A DNA stretch of 8,120 nucleotides from Acidobacteriota bacterium (GCA_028873155.1 JAGWML010000138.1:1-8120), one strand, 5' to 3'. Positions 1-6,531 are shown, counted from the stretch's first letter. Notes: generated from the letters alone by a model not told the origin. Numbers and translations: made by a program.

Positions 1-2037
1 CCCGTCCTGCGTGCGCACCATCGCGTTCAGCCGCTCTTCGCCCACCTCGCTCACTCGCTTGCCCGTCATCAGAATGCAGTAGCTCTTCGCCGCGCCGCGC
101 CCCACGCGCCCGCGCAACTGGTGCAGTTGCGCCAGCCCAAAGCGCTCCGCATGCTCCACCACCATCACCGTCGCATTCGGCACATCTACGCCCACTTCGA
201 TCACCGTCGTCGCCACCAGCACATCCATCTCGCCGCGCTGGAACCGACGCATGATCACTTCCTTGTCATCCGCGCTCAATCGCCCGTGCAACAGCCCCAC
301 GCGCAGCCCCGCCAGCGATCCCGTGCGCAGCCGCTCATACATCTCCACCGCCGACTTCAGCCCCGACTTCGCACTGGCCGGCGCCTCCTGCTCCGCCGCG
401 CCAAACAGCTCGCCAGCCTTGCCCTTGCGCCGCGCCGTCTTGCGCGCAGGAGCCGCATCCACCCCTTTTTCCGCCTCTTCGTCCCGCGGAAAATCCAGCT
501 CCGGCTGGTCGGTGCGCGCGCCCTCAATCACCGGATACACAATGTACGCCTGCCTGCCCTGCTTCACCTGCTTGCGCACAAACTCCCACACCTCATCGGC
601 GCGCTCATCCGGCACGCGCCGCGTCACAATCGGCGTCCGCCCCGGCGGCAGCTCGTCCAGCACGCTCACATCCAGGTCACCGTAAAGCGACAGCGCCAGC
701 GTCCGCGGAATCGGCGTCGCCGTCATCACCAGCACATCCGGATCGAGCGCCTCGCTTCCGTCGGGCCGCGGCTTCTTCATCAGCTTGAAGCGCTGCATCA
801 CGCCAAAGCGGTGCTGCTCGTCCACTACAATCAGCCCCAGCCGGTCGAACTCCACCTTCTCTTCAATCAGCGCATGCGTGCCGATAACAAGTTGCGCCTC
901 GCCGCGTTGAATCATCGCCCGGTGCATGCGCTTGCGGTCTTCATCCAGCGAGCCCGTCAGCAACACGATCCGGTACCGCCGCGACGACCGCTCCAGCAGC
1001 TTGCGCGCCGCAAGAAAATGCTGCGTCGCCAGAATCTCCGTCGGCGCCATCAGCGCCGCCTGGTAGCCGTTCTCCATCGCCACCAGCATCGCCTGCAGCG
1101 CCACGATTGTTTTTCCTGATCCCACATCGCCCTGCAGCAGCCGCCGCATCGGGCTGGGCCGCCGCATATCGCTCACAATCTCGCCCAGCGCGCGCTTCTG
1201 CGCCGCCGTGGGATGAAACGGCAGCACCTCGCGAATCGCCTCGCGCACTTTTTCCGTCGTCTCAAACCCGATGCCCGCGCGCTGGCGAATCCGCCGCCGC
1301 TTCAACTCCAGCCCCAGCTCCAGAAAAAACAGCTCTTCAAAGATGAGCCGCTTGTGCGCCGGCGTCGCCCACGCCTGCAGCTCCGTCGCCGCGGTTCCCT
1401 CCTCCGGAAAATGCGCCTCGCGCAGCGCCCGCTCGCGATCCGGCAAATCCAGCCGCTCCAGCATCGCCCGTGGCAGGCACTCCGGCACCGCGCCCCGCAG
1501 GCCCTCCAACAATTGAAAGATCACCTTCCTCTGCCAGCGCGAGGCCAGCCGGCTGCCACCCAGCGACTCGTACACCGGCGTAATCCGCCCCACCTCCAGC
1601 AGCCGCGTCTCCGCATCGTCGCTCGCATCCGGCAGCAGCTCCCACTGCGGCTGAATCATCTTCAGATTGCTCGACGAGCGCGACGGCTCCACCTTGCCGT
1701 AGACGGCCACCGTCTGCCCCGCGTGAAACTTCCCATCGAGATACGCCGCGTGAAACCATAGGCACTTCAGCGCCAGCCGCCCCTGGCCCAGCGTCAGCTC
1801 AAACAGCGGCATGCGCCGCGTGCGCAGCAGCGCCGCGCCGCGCACCTCCGCAATCACGCTGGCCGTTTCGCCCGGCTTCAGCTCGTCCAGGCTGCGCGGA
1901 TGCTGCCGGTCTTCATATCGAAAAGGGAGATGATACAGCAGGTCTTCGGCGGTCACGATGCCCTTGGCCGCAAGCATCTCCGCCACGCGCGGTCCTACGC
2001 CGCGCACGTATTTCACTGGGGTTTCCAGGCCGGGCAC
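1..2037 (-). CDS. recG: ATP-dependent DNA helicase RecG (3' end beyond window)
   Basis: RecG is a cytoplasmic superfamily 2 helicase that remodels stalled replication forks and branch-migrates Holliday junctions. The reading frame stays open for 679 codons to the window edge. In order it shows an N-terminal helix-hairpin-helix-like segment (VRGVGPRVAEML), the LPFRYEDR motif, the OB-fold wedge domain (about residues 50-160), Walker A GDVGSGKT (303-310), APTE, the DEQH box (406-409), TATPIPRTLA, and late helicase motifs ATTVIEVGVDVPNA and QLHQLRGRVGRG. Against E. coli RecG (693 aa) only roughly the last 60-70 residues are missing. The start is taken as GTG at 2037 because the frame has a stop a few codons upstream and the only ATG nearby (about codon 22) would cut into the conserved N-terminus. 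No good Shine-Dalgarno lies at the usual distance. An Ala/Lys/Glu-rich insertion occupies about residues 517-560 between the two helicase lobes. The gene follows the upstream sensor gene by 39 nt, so co-transcription is likely. Confidence 0.96.
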   Translation of the reverse strand, partial: MPGLETPVKYVRGVGPRVAEMLAAKGIVTAEDLLYHLPFRYEDRQHPRSLDELKPGETASVIAEVRGAALLRTRRMPLFELTLGQGRLALKCLWFHAAYLDGKFHAGQTVAVYGKVEPSRSSSNLKMIQPQWELLPDASDDAETRLLEVGRITPVYESLGGSRLASRWQRKVIFQLLEGLRGAVPECLPRAMLERLDLPDRERALREAHFPEEGTAATELQAWATPAHKRLIFEELFFLELGLELKRRRIRQRAGIGFETTEKVREAIREVLPFHPTAAQKRALGEIVSDMRRPSPMRRLLQGDVGSGKTIVALQAMLVAMENGYQAALMAPTEILATQHFLAARKLLERSSRRYRIVLLTGSLDEDRKRMHRAMIQRGEAQLVIGTHALIEEKVEFDRLGLIVVDEQHRFGVMQRFKLMKKPRPDGSEALDPDVLVMTATPIPRTLALSLYGDLDVSVLDELPPGRTPIVTRRVPDERADEVWEFVRKQVKQGRQAYIVYPVIEGARTDQPELDFPRDEEAEKGVDAAPARKTARRKGKAGELFGAAEQEAPASAKSGLKSAVEMYERLRTGSLAGLRVGLLHGRLSADDKEVIMRRFQRGEMDVLVATTVIEVGVDVPNATVMVVEHAERFGLAQLHQLRGRVGRGAAKSYCILMTGKRVSEVGEERLNAMVRTQDG

Positions 2038-2042
2038 ATCAT

Positions 2043-2058
2043 GGATGCTATCGCATCC
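2043..2058 (-). repeat. Hairpin immediately upstream of the recG start
   Basis: A perfect 6-bp inverted repeat (GGATGC, four-base spacer, GCATCC) ends 5 nt before the recG GTG codon in the recG mRNA direction. It overlaps one copy of a 9-bp direct repeat (CATCCTGCC on the plus strand at 2054-2062 and 2069-2077). The only purine-rich, ribosome-binding-like stretch (AGGA) lies at its outer edge. The stem could influence recG translation initiation, but this is inferred from position alone. Confidence 0.4.
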
Positions 2059-2076
2059 TGCCGCACGTCATCCTGC

Positions 2077-2490
2077 CTACTGGCTCGTCACCGCACGGCG
2101 CGCCGTCCGCACCTCGGCCGCCAGCACGCGCAGCATCTTCAGTGAGAGCGCCGGTTCGGTCAGCATGATCCGGGAGAACTCATCCTTGCCCAGAAAGCCC
2201 ACCTCCGCGCCCTTCAGCGCCTTGGCGCTCAGCGAGTACGGCTCATTGCCAATCAGGCCCGGCAGGCCCAGCAGCGAGCCGCTGCCAGCCGTGGTGCACA
2301 TCACCACATCTCCCGTGGGAGACTCCATCGTCATCAGCGCATAGCCGTTGCGCAGCAAGTAGAGCCCCAGCGGAGGATCGCCCTGCCGGAACAGCACCTG
2401 ATCCTCCGAGCAGTCCACCGGAGTGGAGCGCTTGGCCAGCGCTTCAAAGAGTTCCTGCTCGGCGACAAAAGCAGACGAGTCCAATTTCAC
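2077..2490 (-). CDS. Stand-alone cyclic-nucleotide-binding-like (CRP/FNR sensor) domain protein
   Basis: The 137-residue product matches the N-terminal sensor beta-barrel of the CRP/FNR family: an ELFEAL opening, then FRQGDPPLGLYLLRNGYA (the usual GdxxxxlYlixxGxv), then GSGSLLGLPGLIGNEPYSLSAKAL in the phosphate-binding-cassette position, and a final helix (PALSLKMLRVLAAEV). It stops right after that helix, so the helix-turn-helix half of a regulator is absent. The Glu and Arg that hold cyclic nucleotide phosphate in CRP (GE...PRSA) are not conserved here (GLPGL...PYSLS), so cAMP binding is doubtful. The frame is open up to a GTG at 2538. The GTG at 2490 is preferred because GGAG (2499-2502) sits 8 nt before it. 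It lies 39 nt upstream of recG on the same strand. A role as a signalling partner or a decayed regulator is possible; the ligand and target are unknown. Confidence 0.82.
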   Translation of the reverse strand: MKLDSSAFVAEQELFEALAKRSTPVDCSEDQVLFRQGDPPLGLYLLRNGYALMTMESPTGDVVMCTTAGSGSLLGLPGLIGNEPYSLSAKALKGAEVGFLGKDEFSRIMLTEPALSLKMLRVLAAEVRTARRAVTSQ

Positions 2491-2498
2491 TTGAAAAT

Positions 2499-2502
2499 CT
2501 CC
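2499..2502 (-). promoter_or_regulatory. Shine-Dalgarno deciding the start of the sensor-domain gene
   Basis: GGAG on the minus strand is followed by 8 nt and then GTG (2490-2488). The alternative in-frame GTG at 2538 has only a looser GAGAG stretch upstream, which lies partly in the stem of an inverted repeat. This favours the shorter, 137-residue protein. Confidence 0.5.
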
Positions 2503-2511
2503 GTGACCAGT

Positions 2512-2557
2512 ATGGAAAGAAAACGATAAATGACCCACTCGACTGCTCTCTTTCCAT
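2512..2557. repeat. 9-bp inverted repeat in the sensor-gene leader
   Basis: ATGGAAAGA at 2512-2520 and its exact reverse complement TCTTTCCAT at 2549-2557 are separated by 28 nt. In the minus-strand mRNA this would form a hairpin ending 9 nt upstream of the GGAG ribosome-binding site of the sensor-domain gene, with the alternative GTG start (2538) inside its loop. It could be an mRNA leader structure or a paired operator. The function is not known. Confidence 0.45.
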
Positions 2558-2586
2558 CATCGTCCCATTCATCCAGCCTCAGAGAA

Positions 2587-2602
2587 TGTGACGCGTATCA
2601 CT
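2587..2602. promoter_or_regulatory. CRP-type operator between divergent genes
   Basis: The sequence TGTGA-CGCGTA-TCACT matches the classical CRP site TGTGA-N6-TCACA at nine of ten core positions, with the correct 6-bp spacer. It lies 80 bp before the plus-strand secreted-protein start and 97 bp before the minus-strand sensor gene start, so either or both could be controlled. An FNR-like box (TTGAT-ATTG-TGCAA, 2602-2615, eight of ten matches to TTGAT-N4-ATCAA) abuts it. The protein that binds is not identifiable here. The neighbouring sensor-domain protein lacks a DNA-binding domain, so it cannot be the direct binder. Confidence 0.5.
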
Positions 2603-2681
2603 TGATATTGTGCAACGCCTGAGACAACCTTCCCCGCCGATTCCGAATCAGCTTAACCAGACCGCTGTGATCTCCCACCTT

Positions 2682-4340
2682 ATGAAGCCTGCACACTTCT
2701 TCCCCCCGTTCAAACTGCCAGCATGTCTGCTTGCGCTGCTCGCCCCGCTGAGTCTCTTAGCCCAGAGTCAAGCCGGTTCTCCCAATCAACTCAATCAGAG
2801 CCAGAGTCAACCCTCCGTTCCCACCTTCCGCGTCACCTCAACGCTCGTCTATCTCGACGTCACTGTCCTCGACAAGAAGGGCAATCCCGTCGTCTCCGGC
2901 CTTACCCAAAACGACTTCCACATCACCCAGGACAAACAGCCCCAGCGCGTCTTTTCTTTTGAAGCCCCGCAGGCCCACGTCATGGGTCCCGGCGCGGGAG
3001 ACGACAATCCGGACGGCGAGGCGCCCGTCTCCATCCTCGTGCTCGACCAGCTCAATTCGCGCTTCGAGGACTTCGCCTACATCCGCTACGAAGCCAAAAA
3101 ATTCCTGATGCAGCAGCCCGAAGAGTTGTCGTCGCCCGCCGAGCTTCTCGTCATCCGGGACCAGTCCCTGGAGATGCTGCAGGGCTACACCCGCAGCCGT
3201 GCCGACCTCGTGAGCGCTCTCGATCATCTTCCCGCGGCGCTGCCCTTTGAGGAGATGAATGGCATGTTCGTCTGGGACCGCTTCGCCCAGTCCATCGACG
3301 CGCTACGCCAGATCGCCCTCCAGAGCCGCGGCGTGCCGGGGCGAAAGAACGTCATCTGGGTCGGCCATGGCGGACCGGGCATCTTTCTCGACACGCCCGA
3401 TCTCTCGCCGCAGGATAACCAGATGCTGCGCGAATACGCCCACCAGACCACCAACCTGCTCGTCGACTCCCGCATCAGCCTCTACGTCATCTATCCAGGC
3501 CTTCACGTCAATCGCGGCGGATTCTCCATGAGCAGCATGGATGCTGCCGTCGATTTGAGCGACGACGACCCCTTCGGCGGCAACATCAACTTCGGCCTCT
3601 TCGCCAACGCCACCGGGGGCAAGCTCTACTTCAACCGCAACGATCTCGATCACCTCATCGGCCGGTCTGAGCAGCTCGGTTCGGAGTTCTACACGCTCAC
3701 CTATCAGCCCACTCAAGTCCCTTCCAATGGAAAATTCCAGCGCATCCGCGTCACGCTGAACCATCCCGGCTACCGCGTCGTCACCAAGGCGGGCTACTTC
3801 GCCCCAGATCCCCGCATGCAGGCCAGTCCCCGTCAGCAGGCAGTGGATAACCTGGTCGAAGCCATCAGTTCCACCGTCCCCTTCAAGGCCCTCAACGTCA
3901 GCCTCAAGTCCGTGGTCCAGCATCCCGACACACGCACCCTCGACATCGTCATTCAGATGCAGGACAAGAACCTCTCCTGGCTCGCCACACCTGACGGCAA
4001 AAACCAGGCGCGCGTCATGGCCGCCGTTGTCTCCACTGGAAAGGATGGCAAGGCTCTCGCCTCACGAATACAGAGCTATGGCATCGTCACGCCGCTCCAG
4101 GACCCCGTCCTGCGCAACGCCCTCATCTCTCCCTTGCCCATCTCGGTCCGCTTTCCGCGCAAGGCCCAGACTCTCCGTATCGTCGTGGAGAACGAGGATG
4201 GCGGCCGGATGGGAACCATCGATGTCGCTCACCAAACCATCCTCGACGCGCCGGCGGAGCCTACACCGTTGCCGCAGCTCCAGCCCCGCCGCCCGGCCTA
4301 TGTACCCAAACCCAAACCGGTCACCGTCCCCGGATCATGA
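2682..4340 (+). CDS. Secreted VWFA-related domain protein (Acidobacterial type)
   Basis: This 552-residue protein begins with a Sec signal peptide: basic start MKPAHFFPPFK, a hydrophobic LPACLLALLAPLSLLA core, and likely cleavage near the LLAQS region. A Gln/Ser/Asn-rich linker follows. Next is a beta-strand module (TSTLVYLDVTVLDKKGNPVVSGL, DFHITQDKQPQ) typical of the TIGR03436 VWFA-related family, then a von Willebrand A-like fold with ILVLDQLNS (D122) at the metal-site strand. Later pieces are GRKNVIWVGHG, the SRISLYVIYPG strand, and ATGGKLYFNRNDL followed by YTLTYQP. The tail is Pro-rich. The usual metal-ion DxSxS motif is replaced by D-Q-L-N-S, so metal-dependent adhesion is uncertain. 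The family is abundant in Acidobacteriota genomes, with no firm function known to me. ATG 2682 is chosen over GTG 2610 because it starts directly at the signal peptide, and GTG 2610 falls inside the putative operators. No clear ribosome-binding site is visible. Confidence 0.88.
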   Translation: MKPAHFFPPFKLPACLLALLAPLSLLAQSQAGSPNQLNQSQSQPSVPTFRVTSTLVYLDVTVLDKKGNPVVSGLTQNDFHITQDKQPQRVFSFEAPQAHVMGPGAGDDNPDGEAPVSILVLDQLNSRFEDFAYIRYEAKKFLMQQPEELSSPAELLVIRDQSLEMLQGYTRSRADLVSALDHLPAALPFEEMNGMFVWDRFAQSIDALRQIALQSRGVPGRKNVIWVGHGGPGIFLDTPDLSPQDNQMLREYAHQTTNLLVDSRISLYVIYPGLHVNRGGFSMSSMDAAVDLSDDDPFGGNINFGLFANATGGKLYFNRNDLDHLIGRSEQLGSEFYTLTYQPTQVPSNGKFQRIRVTLNHPGYRVVTKAGYFAPDPRMQASPRQQAVDNLVEAISSTVPFKALNVSLKSVVQHPDTRTLDIVIQMQDKNLSWLATPDGKNQARVMAAVVSTGKDGKALASRIQSYGIVTPLQDPVLRNALISPLPISVRFPRKAQTLRIVVENEDGGRMGTIDVAHQTILDAPAEPTPLPQLQPRRPAYVPKPKPVTVPGS

Positions 4341-4458
4341 ATCCCCGCGCGGCCAGCTCTTCCGCCGGTAACCTCCGAGGAACAGCCCCCCTGGCATCCG
4401 CCGTGACACGGCCCACCAAGTCGCGCTAGGCTTGAACTACTGCGCGCCGCACGCGCTC

Positions 4459-4464
4459 AAGGAG
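4459..4464 (+). promoter_or_regulatory. Ribosome-binding site of ilvE
   Basis: AAGGAG lies 13 nt before the ilvE ATG. The motif is strong but the spacing is longer than the typical 5-9 nt. No in-frame alternative start is evident that would improve it, and the protein begins in the right place for the family. Confidence 0.5.
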
Positions 4465-4477
4465 CATCCAACCGCCC

Positions 4478-5419
4478 ATGCCCATTCAGACCACCTCCAA
4501 GATCTGGCACAACGGCAACCTCATCCCCTGGGAACAGGCCACCATCCACGTCATGAGCCACGTCATTCACTACGGCTCCAGCGTCTTTGAGGGCATCCGT
4601 TGCTATGCCCAGCCGCAGGGCTCCGCTGTCTTCCGTCTCCCTGAGCACATGCAGCGCCTCCTCGACTCCGGCAAGATCTACCGCATGGAGATCCCCTTTA
4701 CGCTTGACGAGCTCTGCGCCGGCGTGGTCGATGTCATTGAAGCCAACGGCGTCGCGCCCTGCTATATCCGTCCCATCGTGCTGCGCGGCTACGGCGAAAT
4801 CGGCGTCAACCCCAAGGGCTCGCCCATCGAGGTCTACATCGCCAACTTCCCGTGGGGCAAATACATGCCCGGCCACGGCGGCGCAGATGTCTGCATCTCC
4901 AGTTGGAACCGCCTCGCGCCCAACACCATGCCCGCGCTTGCCAAGGCCGGCGCAAACTACATGAACTCGCAGCTCATCCGCATGGAAGCCGACATCAACG
5001 GATACGCCGAAGGCATCGGCCTCGACGTCAACGGCTACGTCAGCGAGGGCTCGGGCGAGAACATCTTCGTCGTGCGCAACGGCGTCCTGTACACGCCGCC
5101 GCTCGCCAACTCCGCGCTCAGCGGCATCACCCGCGACTCCGTGCTCACTCTCGCCCGCCACCTCGGCTTCACCGTCATCGAGCAGGCTATCCCGCGAGAG
5201 ATGCTCTACATCGCCGATGAGGTCTTCTTCACCGGCACCGCCGCGGAGGTATCGCCCATCCGCTCCATCGACCGCATCGTCGTCGGCGACGGCAAAACCG
5301 GCGAAATCACCCAGAAGATCTCCGACGAGTTCTTCGCCATCGCCAACGGCCTCAAGCCCGACCGCTTCGGCTGGCTCACACCCGTCAAGGTCGCGGCCAA
5401 AGAAGCCGTCAGCGCCTGA
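4478..5419 (+). CDS. ilvE: Branched-chain amino acid aminotransferase (PLP class IV)
   Basis: IlvE transfers the amino group between leucine, isoleucine or valine and 2-oxoglutarate. It catalyses the last step of branched-chain amino acid synthesis and the first step of their breakdown, in the cytoplasm. The 313-residue product is close to E. coli IlvE (309) and shows fold-type IV hallmarks: the N-terminal IWHNGNLIPWEQA; HYGSSVFEGIRCY; the catalytic Schiff-base lysine in ALAKAGANYMNS (K156, corresponding to E. coli K160); EGIGLDVNGYVSEGSGENIF around the cofactor pocket; SGITRDSVL; and the phosphate-binding GTAAEVSPIRSID. Against D-amino acid transaminase or aminodeoxychorismate lyase, the EGIRCY and GTAAEV-SPIRSID motifs favour IlvE. 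No other ilv or leu gene is in the window, so it stands apart from a pathway operon. A terminator-like hairpin follows 25 nt after the stop. Confidence 0.96.
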   Translation: MPIQTTSKIWHNGNLIPWEQATIHVMSHVIHYGSSVFEGIRCYAQPQGSAVFRLPEHMQRLLDSGKIYRMEIPFTLDELCAGVVDVIEANGVAPCYIRPIVLRGYGEIGVNPKGSPIEVYIANFPWGKYMPGHGGADVCISSWNRLAPNTMPALAKAGANYMNSQLIRMEADINGYAEGIGLDVNGYVSEGSGENIFVVRNGVLYTPPLANSALSGITRDSVLTLARHLGFTVIEQAIPREMLYIADEVFFTGTAAEVSPIRSIDRIVVGDGKTGEITQKISDEFFAIANGLKPDRFGWLTPVKVAAKEAVSA

Positions 5420-5444
5420 TCCACTGCATCTCAACCCGCACCCC

Positions 5445-5475
5445 ACGGGACGCTCGCTTCATCGCAGCGTCCCGT
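5445..5475 (+). terminator. Terminator-like hairpin after ilvE
   Basis: A perfect 10-bp inverted repeat, ACGGGACGCT (5445-5454) and AGCGTCCCGT (5466-5475), encloses an 11-nt loop and begins 25 nt after the ilvE stop. It is followed by a broken T-rich stretch (TTCCATTTCT), so it is a plausible but imperfect intrinsic terminator. It would separate ilvE from the lipase gene. Confidence 0.6.
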
Positions 5476-5521
5476 TCCATTTCTGCTCCATGAAAATCAG
5501 AGTCATCCATCCACTTCGCCC

Positions 5522-5550
5522 TTGACTCTCCATCGCGGCTCGCCTACGCT
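5522..5550 (+). promoter_or_regulatory. Candidate sigma-70 promoter of the lipase-like gene
   Basis: TTGACT (5522-5527, five of six to the -35 consensus) is followed after exactly 17 bp by TACGCT (5545-5550, three of six to the -10 consensus, with the key T, A and final T kept). Transcription would start near 5557, giving a leader of about 32 nt that contains the GAGGT ribosome-binding site. The -35 element overlaps the right arm of a 7-bp inverted repeat (AGAGTCA 5499-5505, TGACTCT 5523-5529). This is a prediction from sequence only. Confidence 0.35.
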
Positions 5551-5577
5551 CGTGGCACTCCCGGAACTTCCCTTCGC

Positions 5578-5582
5578 GAGGT
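5578..5582 (+). promoter_or_regulatory. Ribosome-binding site of the lipase-like gene
   Basis: GAGGT ends 6 nt before the ATG at 5589, which is ideal spacing and supports that start codon. Confidence 0.55.
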
Positions 5583-5588
5583 CATGAC

Positions 5589-6434
5589 ATGTCCCTCATC
5601 GACTGGCAACTGGCCATCCAGTACGCGCGTCTGGTCAAGATCGCGGAAGACGTGCAGCCCGGCTCCGAATACTCCGCGCAAAACAAGACCGACATTCAGA
5701 CGCTCGGCTACTCATTCCTGCAAACCCTCTACGGCAATGAGCTCGCCACCGACGTCGATCCGCACGCCGGTGAGACCGTCACCTACGGCTTTCTCGCCGT
5801 CTCGCCCGGCGCCAGCCAGGAACTCGTCGCCATCGTGCGCGGCACAGACACCATCCTTGAGTGGATCCACGACGGATCCTTCCTCATGGTTCCCAATCCC
5901 ATCCATGCCGGCGCCGGAATGACCGAAGACGGCTTCACCGCGATCTACAAGTCGCTGCGTATCGGCCGCGACCCCAACTCCACCAGTGCCGCGGCCTCGG
6001 TGGGAACCTATGTCCACTCGGGCGCTGCAAAGTCCGTCACCGTCGCCGGTCACAGCCTCGGCGGAGCGCTTGCCACGCTGCTCACGCTCGACATCGCCCT
6101 CAACACCGATTGTCGCCAGCCCGTGGCCTACACCTATGCCAGCCCGCGCACCGGCGAGCACTTCTTCGCCGGCTCCTACAACGCCACCGTCTCGCAGTCC
6201 TACCGCATTTACAACCGTTCCGATCTCGACCCCAATCTGCCGCCCTTTCTGCCTCTGCCCTATGAGCATGTCAACACCGGCGTCGAGCTCGTGCCGCCCA
6301 TGAACTCGCTCAACGACTCCATCGCCTGTCAGCACCACCTCACCACCTACCTCTGGCTCATGCAGATCTTCGCCGGCGGCAATCAATTTCCCGTCAACCC
6401 CGAGTGCAAAGGCAGCGCGTATCCCGGCCCGTAG
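5589..6434 (+). CDS. Lipase class 3 family alpha/beta hydrolase
   Basis: The 281-residue product resembles the fungal-type lipase family (Lipase_3, PF01764), serine hydrolases that cleave acylglycerols or other esters. Visible landmarks are LVAIVRGTDTILEWIHDGSF, equivalent to the family's conserved RGT-xxxxW-xxD strand and lid region; EDGFTAIYKSL, similar to the HxGF segment; the nucleophile elbow VAGHSLGGALATLL (S156); YTYASPRTGEHFF, matching the family's FGSPRVG; YNRSDLDPNLPP with the probable catalytic Asp (D212); and CQHHLTTYL with the probable catalytic His (H250). So a complete triad is likely. No signal peptide or membrane segment is visible, so the enzyme looks cytoplasmic or uses another export route. 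The true substrate cannot be read from the sequence. It is likely transcribed on its own, between the ilvE terminator-like hairpin and the next gene's promoter. Confidence 0.88.
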   Translation: MSLIDWQLAIQYARLVKIAEDVQPGSEYSAQNKTDIQTLGYSFLQTLYGNELATDVDPHAGETVTYGFLAVSPGASQELVAIVRGTDTILEWIHDGSFLMVPNPIHAGAGMTEDGFTAIYKSLRIGRDPNSTSAAASVGTYVHSGAAKSVTVAGHSLGGALATLLTLDIALNTDCRQPVAYTYASPRTGEHFFAGSYNATVSQSYRIYNRSDLDPNLPPFLPLPYEHVNTGVELVPPMNSLNDSIACQHHLTTYLWLMQIFAGGNQFPVNPECKGSAYPGP

Positions 6435-6525
6435 CCACCCGGCTTGTCCTGCAAATTCTCGATGAAAAATTGCGCCGCGCCTCGAATCCCACTCGCCCCG
6501 GCGCACTCGCGCGTTCCGGGTTTCC

Positions 6526-6531
6526 TATAAT
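6526..6531 (+). promoter_or_regulatory. TATAAT -10 element at leaderless distance from the phosphatase start
   Basis: A perfect TATAAT ends 7 nt before the ATG at 6539, so transcription would start at or within a base of the start codon. This is the arrangement of leaderless genes. No recognisable -35 hexamer sits 16-18 bp upstream. The GGGAGG at 6533-6538 touches the ATG directly and is too close to act as a normal ribosome-binding site. The short G+C-rich inverted repeat CCCGG...CCGGG (6497-6520) lies just upstream and could be a weak end signal for the lipase transcript. Confidence 0.45.

Noticed and set aside
121..1119. A 332-codon plus-strand open frame opposite recG
   Set aside because: The product is extremely rich in Arg, His, Leu and Pro without domain features, and the opposite strand encodes unmistakable RecG motifs.
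2610..2681. Upstream GTG start (2610) extending the VWFA-related protein by 24 residues
   Set aside because: The extra segment is polar and would bury the signal peptide inside the protein, and the GTG lies within the putative operator cluster. ATG 2682 fits a Sec signal peptide.
4400..4412. Short GCCGT/ACGGC hairpin between the VWFA-related gene and ilvE
   Set aside because: The stem is only 5 bp with a 3-nt loop and no T-tract follows, so it is not a credible terminator in GC-rich DNA.
4457..5446. A 329-codon minus-strand open frame covering ilvE
   Set aside because: It is a Gly/Asp/Val-rich shadow of the ilvE reading frame and has no family resemblance.
5499..5529. 7-bp inverted repeat AGAGTCA/TGACTCT as a second terminator or operator
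   Set aside because: It is short, has a 17-nt loop and no T-tract. It is noted only as overlapping the candidate lipase promoter.
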